From Oasisia sp. SBJ-2009 (Eukaryota > Annelida > Polychaeta > Sabellida > Siboglinidae): a stretch of DNA of 64,000 bases. Where the stretch lies: contig OZ024862.1 of assembly GCA_964017155.1 (NCBI GenBank), forward strand, positions 41,087,175 through 41,151,174, in the 5' to 3' direction. Below are positions 49,601 to 59,700 of the stretch, one piece after another (within the stretch, counting starts at the first letter, position 1; every line of letters starts with the position of its first letter). The position numbers and the translations under genes were made by a program. The notes under the pieces are model-generated. The model was given only the letters and a program-made list of their open reading frames with translations, searched no databases and was not told where the DNA came from.

Positions 49601-52600
49601 ATGTATCTACGCCAAAAAATAACTCCTTGGAACTACCATGGGTACACAGATTCTACAGGTAACTATGAGTAATAACCTACATGTAACCATGGGTATCCAT
49701 GGGTAACCACAGGTTACAAGTAATCAAGAGCAGTGAAACAAGTAACACTGGCACTAGCTTAATTTCTCCAAAGCAGATACCTTCATACTTACATTGCTAG
49801 TAGAAACACATTAAAAGTCCACATTAGAACGGCCACATTAGAAAAGCTAATTAATTCAGAATTAGCAGTTGTACTTCACAATTGAAAAATATAACTTGGG
49901 ACACTTTTAATGTGACGTAATAATGACAGACTTGATAATCACATGATGGTGAATTCAAACAGAAATGTACTGTTAACATATACATATAAATTAATATACA
50001 CTGTATATATATACTTACACATGTTCTGGCAGGAGGTGAACAGATTCTTGGCGTTGGTGATGGCTTTGGGTTCTTCCGGGTCAACTGGAGTTTCTAGGAG
50101 AACTTTAACAGAAACCATAATTTTTAGTAGATATAATAACAACAGTGTTATCATACTCAGTGAGGGTAAAGTAAGTTCACAAGTCTAGTCCATAGGACTA
50201 CTCAGAACCCGTGGCACGGAGGCAGGCTTGTTCAATCAAATTTACTTTGACTTCCCTGGGAAGCATTCAGCGATGCAGTAATTAATGCACATGGACTGTA
50301 CACAAGTCAATATCCAGTACTGTTTAAAACCAGGTACATGTTCATAAAGCATAGTATAGACAGGAGCAATGTAGGAAGAAAGAAGTTGCCATAAGTTCGA
50401 AATGGCAGCATAGGCTTCACACTCCCATTCATGATTCTCTCAATTGAGGGTCCGACAGTCTAAACTACTGTGTGGCATTATCTATCTGAGATAATTTAAT
50501 TAATTGGATTACACATCTGCTAATGTTGTTTTTGGTGAGATGGAAATAAAATTGCATTTTTCAACTTTTATTTATGATTGAAATGCTAATCCAAAGAATT
50601 TGTAACGATTTATAGAACATACACAAATATACATATCATACCAAACATTGTTTCACTGGTAGTCACTAGTCAGCCACACAGCAAATTGTCTTGGATTTAT
50701 CGGAATGATGGAACCACGTACTACCCCGTGGTATACACTGTAGCGTGTTTCTATTGCAATTACTTTTATTTGTATTTCCTCCTCCCTAATTAAATGTGTA
50801 GAAAAATCCACAATGCAAACAATAGAATTAGTGTGTCCACAGCAATGCTCTCAGGACACTTGCTCCAGACGAAGGCAAGAGTTTGTAGTGGTCAATCTCA
50901 GGACACTTACTCCAGATCAAGGCAAGAGTTTGTAGTGGTCAATCTCAGGACACTTGCTCCAGACCAAGGCAAGAGTTTGTAGTGGTCAATCTCAGGACAC
51001 TTGCTCCAGACCAAGGCAAGAGTTTGTAGTGGTCAATCTCAGGACACTTGCTCCAGACTAAGGCAAGAGTTTGTAGTGGTCAATCTCAGGACACTTGCTC
51101 CAGACTAAGGCAAGAGTTTGTAGTGGTCAATCTCAGGACACTTGCTCCAGACCAAGGCAAGAGTTTGCACTGGTTAATCTCAGGACACCTACTCCAGACT
51201 AAGGCAAGAGTTTGCAGTGGTCAATCTCAGGACACTTGCTCCAGACCAAGGCAAGAGTTTGTAGTGGTCAATCTCAGGACACTTGCTCCAGACCAAGGCA
51301 AGAGTTTGTAGTGGTCAATCTCAGGACACTTACTCCAGACCAAGGCAAGAGTTTGCAGTGATTGATGCATCAGCCATGTGGGTTTTCGTAGATCAAATAC
51401 ATACTGGTTGTTTATGTGCAAGGAATGTATAAACATTCAATTATAAAAGAAATGAGCAAGAAATATTTACCGGGGTAATGAAACATCATGCAGGAATGTG
51501 CCGACATATTTACATAACAATGTTGGTGGGGCGAATTAAGTGGGTTAATGACCGGAAGGGGAATGGGAAAGGAAGAGGATGTACTCAGAGTGGGGAGAAA
51601 ACAGGAACACCATGAGGTGGGTTTAAGGGGAAGAGAAATACAGAGAAGAGGGAAGAATGAAAGCAAGATGGAGATGGGGTGAAGACAGGGGTTATATGAA
51701 GGGGTGGTGTTAGCCTGTTAGGAGAGGCGATGGGGTGGGGTGAATATGGATGGAGATTGGGGGTGGAGACAAGGGTGGAGTTTGGAATGGAGGTGGGGAT
51801 GTGTTAAGGGGTGAATTTAGGGGGTGGAAACAGATGGAACATTGAAGGGGGTCGAGACTGGGGATGGAGACAGGGGTGATGTATGGGAAGAACTGAGAGT
51901 GGGGATCAGGGGAAGATTTTAGGTGGAGATTAGACGGAGGAGATATGGGGTGATGAATGTGGGGTGGAGATTATGGGGAGAAGATTGGGTGAAGACTTAA
52001 TCGGGTTGAAAATGAGGAGGAGATGGGGTTGGAAATTGAAGGATTTAAAAAGTTGGTAGATAATAGGGGTGGAGGTGGGTGGAATTAGGGGGTTGAGGTA
52101 TGTGGAATTGGGGGCTTAGATGGGGTGGAATTGGGGGTGCATATGGGGTGGAATTAGGGGGTGGAATTGGAAGTGGAGATGGGGTGGAATTGCGGGTTGG
52201 ATATGTGGTGGAATTAGGGGGTGGAGATGGTGTGGAATTGGGGTGTGGAGATGGATGGGATGAAATTAGCGGATGGAGGTGAAGTGGAATTGGGCGTGGA
52301 GATGGCTTCGAATTATGAGTGGAGGGGGGTGGACTTAGGATGTGGAGATGTGGTGGAATTAGGAGGTGGAGATGTGGTAGAATTAGGGGGTGGAGATGGG
52401 GTGGAATTAGGGGGTAGAGATGGGGTGTAATTAGGGGTTGGAGATGGGGTGGAATCAGGGGTGTGGAAGTGAGGTGGAAATAGGGGGTGGAGATAGGGTG
52501 GAATCAGGGTGTGGAGATGTGTGTATGTGTATGTGGAGACTGCTGTTTGGGTTTGAGTGGAGACACGTCAAGAGACACCCACCTCGAAGCTTCACCTGGA

Positions 52601-55600
52601 GCTCGTCCCGTAGTTTACTGAAGGTGTTGTAGTTGGGCATGTCGTCCCGGATGACATTCTTCTTGTTCCACCCCCCACAGGCGTACTCGAAGAAGTCATT
52701 GCATGGGTCTGACGTCAGGTCCATGGCATTCAGCAGTCTTGATGCTAAGAAACACACCCACTCATCAATGCACAAATATAGGAAACAGTATTTTTGTTTT
52801 GTTGGGTTTGAAGGAGAGAAATGCCATGACCAAATCTGTTTAAAACAAGCCCGAGGTGTATCGACTTCACTGTCCACTTCTCACACCAACATTTGGTTTT
52901 GCAGCAAGTATTCAGCCATGATATGTTACTACACAAAGACTATTAGTTCATCCACCAATGTCTCTACTCAGGTATTTGTTGATGCAGTTGACTTAAAATG
53001 AAGAAAGTTTAAAATAGCAGCCAGAAGATTTCTACTAAGAATTTCTTCATCGAGAGTGTGTATTCCAACCGCTATGCCACAGTGCATTGTCATCATTTGG
53101 CATGGGCCCTGCATATTGCGATATGCCACATAATGTAGCCGTCTGTCATTACTCATAGTAGACCTGGCCAATAGGATTGACATTGTACATTTTGTTTGAA
53201 CTGTACGTAACATTGAATAGAAATGATTGTTTTGTGTAGCATGGCATCAGTGCAGTCAAATAATGACATCTGTCATACGGTGATACGATACCTGTGTTCT
53301 CCAGCTATGAGATGTGAACATGGTAAATTGTCTGCCAATTCTAGCAGGAATCAAGTTAGAGATTGGATTACAGAGATTGAGGTAAGTGAATTCCATTTAT
53401 TTTTCATAGCAAATTTGTGAATGAAGGTTAAATAAATTTGGAATACCCTAGTTTGAATACCTTAGCAAAAAATCAAAGAAATGTTACAATGGATGCATAT
53501 GGGAAAATCAGTTGTGACATCTACCTATAGATACTGCCAATATGCGACAAGGTAACAAGTGTAAGAACTGAGAACATGAATGTTTGTGGCATGCATTGTC
53601 AGCATCTATCTTTCATAGTAACCCTAAAATACACCTAGTAAGTGGTGGCCCCAAAATGACACCTCATGAGAGAACATGGCTTAATGCAAACTGATGCTAA
53701 TGTCAATCCTGGATAGTAAAATCACATGTCAACCATCATAGACAGGTGGGCAGATTGGGCTAAACGAATAGCGATTTTTGGACTTTCAGAACATCTGGGT
53801 GCTTACGCATGGGCAAGGCATAAGCCTCTCTGCAAAGGCCCAGCACCGCGGTAACATTGTAACACCATTACTGATATGCACAAGTGCTATTTAGGTTCCG
53901 TTTTCAATTATTTCTGCGCAGCACCAATAGGTCTTTATATCCAAGACGAGCCACTCAGTGTATCCCTTTAGTCAGGGGTCGCAACTTGAGAAAAATGGTG
54001 GTTGGTAGTTTGGGTGAAACTGTCAACTGTGATGATAAATGCAGCCAATGACATATTTTATTTGTTTAAGTTCATCTGAACTCGACATCGACAATGTCAT
54101 ATTGCAAAATCCAATTTTAATCAAGTGTTGTCAATTTACTCGGTTTTTATTTTCCTAAGCCTACGTACCAGTCTTGACACAGTCGACTGTCAGACAAACT
54201 GCAGACTCATTCTCCATCATCTGCAGGCATGGCATGTTGGCTGAAAGAAAATACACAACGTCAACCACTGGCACATGTACATTTATAATAACCGTTAGTG
54301 TTAAATCTGGTCTAGGTTTGGGTTTCGAGAAGTTAGGCACAAGAAGAAGTCATCTTATTATTAGTAGTAGTATATGCTTGTACCCATAGCATCACCAAAA
54401 GGATTCAATCTCATATGTAATATTGACGTATGAATATTGAATAGCAACAACAAGAATTAATGAAGCACTTCAGTAGTTCAGCACAGCTACCATATCAACT
54501 AGAATGCTATTGTTATTGTTTCACCAACAGAATTGATCAGTTTTTTAGTTATAAAAAGGTATGTTTTTATATATAGCGCAATATCCAGTCCTTAAGATTG
54601 CTCAAAGCGCTTCTACACTTTACTTCCCCAGCAGACCTGTTCAATCAAATACCATCTCAACTTCTCTGGGAAGAATCCAGCCACATGCTACAATTAATGC
54701 ACGAAGGCTGCTCATACACATATCCACCACTGTCTATAGCCAGGTACTCATTTACGCAGCTGAGTGAACTGGAGCAATGTAGAGTGAAAACACTTGCCCA
54801 AGGTTTTAACACCGTAGCACAGGATTCGAATCCGGGTTCTCTTAGTCGAGAGTCCAAAACTCTACCCCTGAGCCATTGCTCTCAGTTCTTGCGAGTTCCT
54901 ATTATATCCAGTTAGAGAAAGTTCTACTTAGTCTGTGTACACATGGGTCCTGCTTTTGCAACAGCCTAGACTCAGACATCAGCTCAGGCACTCTACCAGC
55001 CACAGTGTGTCCTGGGTCAGTACAAATGCAACAAATCTCTCTCTAAGGGGATGTCCATTAGCAAGCCCCTGGGGAGGCTGAATCAACGGTCAGTGTCTTT
55101 TCTGGCTTTAGGGGTCAATTTGCAGGTATCCAGACAGTTTGGTAAAGGACACTTTGGTAATGGACGTTTTGGTAAAAGACATTTTGGAAACAGGACACGT
55201 TGGTAATGGGGAATTTTGGTAATAGGACATTTTGATAAACAGACATTTTGGTAACATGAAATTTTGGTAAAACCAACAAATATTCTTTAAAGGCATATTT
55301 TTTTTTATAAAAAAAAACTTTGCAGTTAATAATAACAAATGAATGTAACTACGGTTGTGTGTTCAGTAAAAATTTAATCCAGAGTCACACATGTATCAAG
55401 GCCAGTTGGTGACACACTAGTGGGAGAATGCTTGTTTGCAAGACATGTGCAACACCCGACTGTATCATGCAATTTTCCCCAGATGACAGCTATCTTCAGG
55501 TGCAGTAGATGCAAGGGTTGTCACTCCCAAATTGGGCCCCATGACATTTTGCACCTGGAGACAGGTGTGATGTGGGGTAGATCCACCCCCACAGGTGAGT

Positions 55601-56676
55601 TCTCAATTGTACATTCACGTGTATCTGTGGATGATGGAAGATTGCCAAATGATATCCCAGACCTATACAGAGAGAAGAACCCATGAATTTAGAAGGGCCA
55701 GTGGTCATGTCTGCACTTCAAGGATGTCTGCAAGGGACACTTGAAGATGGACATTCCCAGCAAACAAGGAACCATTTCTAAACCAGTTGGCACGTGTCAT
55801 ACTGGTTCATAATTGGTACCGCTCCACCAGTACGTGTTTTCAAGTGTATTCACATGAATACACATGTTCTGTCTGTTGTCACAAGTTTTTAACGAGATTG
55901 ACATGAGTCGTACTGGGTTAGAACTGGTACGGTTTCACTGGCACATGTCATCATGTGAAACACTCATGATTTCACATAAAACATGTGTCAACACACCAAA
56001 TTTGTTCACAGAATCCGGTGAATTAACATACGGAAACATGTGAATTGAGCCAGTTGAACTGGTGAATTCACTTACAGAACATGTGAAATCACAGGTCGTT
56101 CTTTGCTGGGTTAACAACTAGGGGGATCTTGCTGGTGACTGATCTATTGGGAGGCAGGAACAAGGCAGGGGATTCACAATGACCCGCAGGCTAGGTGAAG
56201 ATTGAACCAGTCACAGGAAAAAGACCCCATCATTTCAGACTGGCTGTATTTCCTGTGATTACATTTTTTAGGGCCAATGCAGCTATCTTCAGATGCAGAA
56301 TATGTAACAAAGCCTTGTCACTGCCAAATTGACCCCTAAGGCAACATCAAACATTGACCGTTCTACCAGCTGAATCAGCTGCCACAGATCTGTGATCTCA
56401 TGAGACTGCAGAATGTGTCACTACTAACTCCTGTATCGTATCGGCTCAATATCACTTCAAATTGAAACAATAGGCATCTTTCAGGCCTCTGAAAGATTTC
56501 ATAAGTAACAGTCTGCAACCGTGCTTGTTGGATTAATTTATTAGAAGTCTTTTTTATTTGTTAATTTCTAAACATCTTTACAAATACCAATGTACACACT
56601 GGTATATGCCATTAACATTATGCAAATAAGTTGGAAATAAGTGTATGTTTGTGTGCTTTAATGTGTTTATCCTTGG

Positions 56677-56744
<68 letters not shown>

Positions 56745-59700
56745 TATTCCTTTATTTGCTTTTGCATCTAAGCTATGTATATAGTTTTTACCAAATAAAC
56801 TTAATCAATCAATCAATCAACGTTATACTGACATTGGGTGAAACTGCCTAATGATCAATCAGCATCTACTTCATTGTTTTCCATTTGAACTTTGCAAATA
56901 CATCATCTTCCCTCGAAACAAATCAAAGAAGGTGATGACTGCGTAATGTAACATTAACGTCGGCAATCGGTCGCAACAGTTACAGTCAAGAAACGATCGA
57001 TACTAAGTTGCCTAAACGACCTGATTCAAGGCAATCTAGGCAATTTACCATGAGAGCCATTACACGCGATTAGTCTTGTATTCTTACGGAGTGAAAGTGC
57101 GAGGAAGAGTGTGGCAGAGACGAGACCCTTTATCCATCCAGGCCGAGTCGGTAAAGCTCTATTGATTTTAGATCTCCTCCGGCACCAGCGACTTCCATGG
57201 AGAATTAGACCAACTCAGACCTGCCACTTGTAATTTTGACCAGAGAAAGGATGAGGGATTTCTTCAATACTTCGATAACATGCTGTCAGACACACGATGC
57301 TTTGAACACAAACCAAATCGTGTCGGCTCGAGATTTTATACCAATGGCTCGCCATAATGTGCGTTTTACTTACATTATCGTCATCGCCGGTGAGCCAAAG
57401 CTGGGATAATGGTGGGCACGCATGCATATAAACAGTGTCTGTTCAGCAAGGATGGAAGATTATACCCACTTCTATAAAAAGTGTTTAACACATATTGGCT
57501 TAGTGCACCGTTCGATTGGCTTGGTGCACCTTTACATCAGTTTGTTGCACCTTTACATCAGCTTGGTGTATCTTTACATTGGCTTGGTGCATCTACATCA
57601 GCTTGGTGCATATTTACATTGGATTGGTGCATATTTACAGATCAGCTTAGTGCACCTTTACATTGGATTGGTGCACATTTATGTTGGCAAAAATTAGTTC
57701 ATTTTTATGGTGGCTTAGTGCATCATTACATTGGCTTAGTGCATCTTTACATCATCATGGTGCATCTTTACATCAGCTTAGTGCACCTTTACATTGGTTT
57801 AGTGCACATTTATGATGGCTTAGTATATCTTTACATTGACTTAATGCATCTTTACCTGGCAACTGAACAAGTAATAAATTTGCTACCTGGCAACTGGTCA
57901 AGTAATAAACTATAATCCTACCTGGCAACTGATCAAGTAATAAATTTGCTACCTGGCCACTCATCAAGTAATAAACATCTTACCTGGCGACTGGTCAAGT
58001 AGTAAAGTTCCTATCTGGTGATTGGTCAAGTAGTAAAGTTCCTACTTGGTGACTGGTCAAGTAGTAAAGTTCCTACCTGGTGATTTGTCAAGTAGTAAAG
58101 TTCCTACCTGGTGACTGGTGAAGTGGTAAAGTTCCTACCTGGTGATTGGTCAAGTAGTAAAGTTCCTACCTGGTGACTGGTCAAGTAGTAAAGTTCCTAC
58201 CTTGCGACTGGTCAAGTAGTAAAGTTCCTTCCTGGTGATTGGTCAAGTAGTAAAGTTCCTACCTGGTGACTGGTCAAGTAGTAAAATTCCTACCTGGTGA
58301 CTGGTCAAGTAGTAAAGTTCCTACCTGGTGATTGGTCAAGTAGCAAAGTTCCTACCTGGTGACTGGTCAAGTAGTAAAGTTCCTACCTGGTGACTGGTCA
58401 AGTAGTAATGTTCCTTTCTGGTGACTGGTCAAGTAGTAAAGTTCCTACCTGGCGACTGGTCAAGTAGTAAAGTTCCTACCTGGTGACTGGTCAAGTAGTA
58501 ATGTTCCTTTCTGGTGACTGGTCAAGTAGTAAAGTTCCTACCTGGTGATTGGTCAAGTAGTAAAGTTCCTACCTGGCGACTGGTCAAGTAGTAAAGTTCC
58601 TACCTGGTGACTGGTCAAGTAGTAAAGTTCCTACCTGGCGACTGGTCAAGTAGTAAAGTTCCTACCTGGCGACTGGTCAAGTAGTAAAGTTCCTACCTGG
58701 CGACTGGTCAAGTAGTAAAGTTCCTACCTGGTGACTGGTCAAGTAGTAAAGTTCCTACCTGGTGACTGGTCAAGTAGTAAAGTTCCTACCTGGTGACTGG
58801 TCAAGTAGTAAAGTTCCTACCTGGCGACTGGTCAAGTAGTAAAGTTCCTACCTGGTGACTGGTCAAGTAGTAAAGTTCCTACCTGGCGACTGGTCAAGTA
58901 GTAAAGTTCCTACCTGGCGACTGGTCAAGTAGTAAAGTTCCTACCTGGCGACTGGTCAAGTAGTAAAGTTCCTACCTGGCGACTGGTCAAGTAGTAAAGT
59001 TCCTACCTGGTGACTGGTCAAGTGCTGTGTGGACTCCGACGATGACAATGAGTGTGATGACAACAAAGAAGAGCAGGATGACAAAGAGGAGGAGACGTTG
59101 CTCCAACTGGCTCCTTGCTCGCCACCAGGACGTCTTCTGGCACGACTCCACATGGCTGGCAGACAGACAGACAGAATCAGAATAATTTATTCACTAAAAC
59201 AGAATTTAATAATAATAATATATTTAATTTAATATAGCACCATGTCCAATTTCAAATTATTCGTGGCGCTTTTCATACATTAAAATACAAATACACACCA
59301 GAAGAATAAAATACATAAATATACTAGTAACATATATAAACAATACAAAAAATCAACATAAAAATAATACCACAAATTATCGAAGCTGAATAAATGTATA
59401 ATATGTATAAGAAATATATAAACAGGTTATATAAAATATTGATAAAAGTAAATAAACATTAAACTAAGCCGCAAGAACAGTCAGAAAGAAATGAGTCTTT
59501 AGCCTAGGCGTGCCTTGAAGGTGGCTAAACAGGCAGACGTCTTAATGTTGTTAGGAAGAGCTTCCATAAGGTCGCTGCTGCATTAATATATTACATACAT
59601 TATATACAGTAATCAGATGTAATGAAATTGTCAATTAGAATAATGCAAAAACTTAATATAATGTCATTTATAATAAGACATGTGTGATGCAAGAGTTTTA

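Noticed and set aside
50845..51365. CRISPR-like regular repeats
   Set aside because: The units are contiguous with no unique spacers, and the DNA is eukaryotic. The same applies to all other arrays here.
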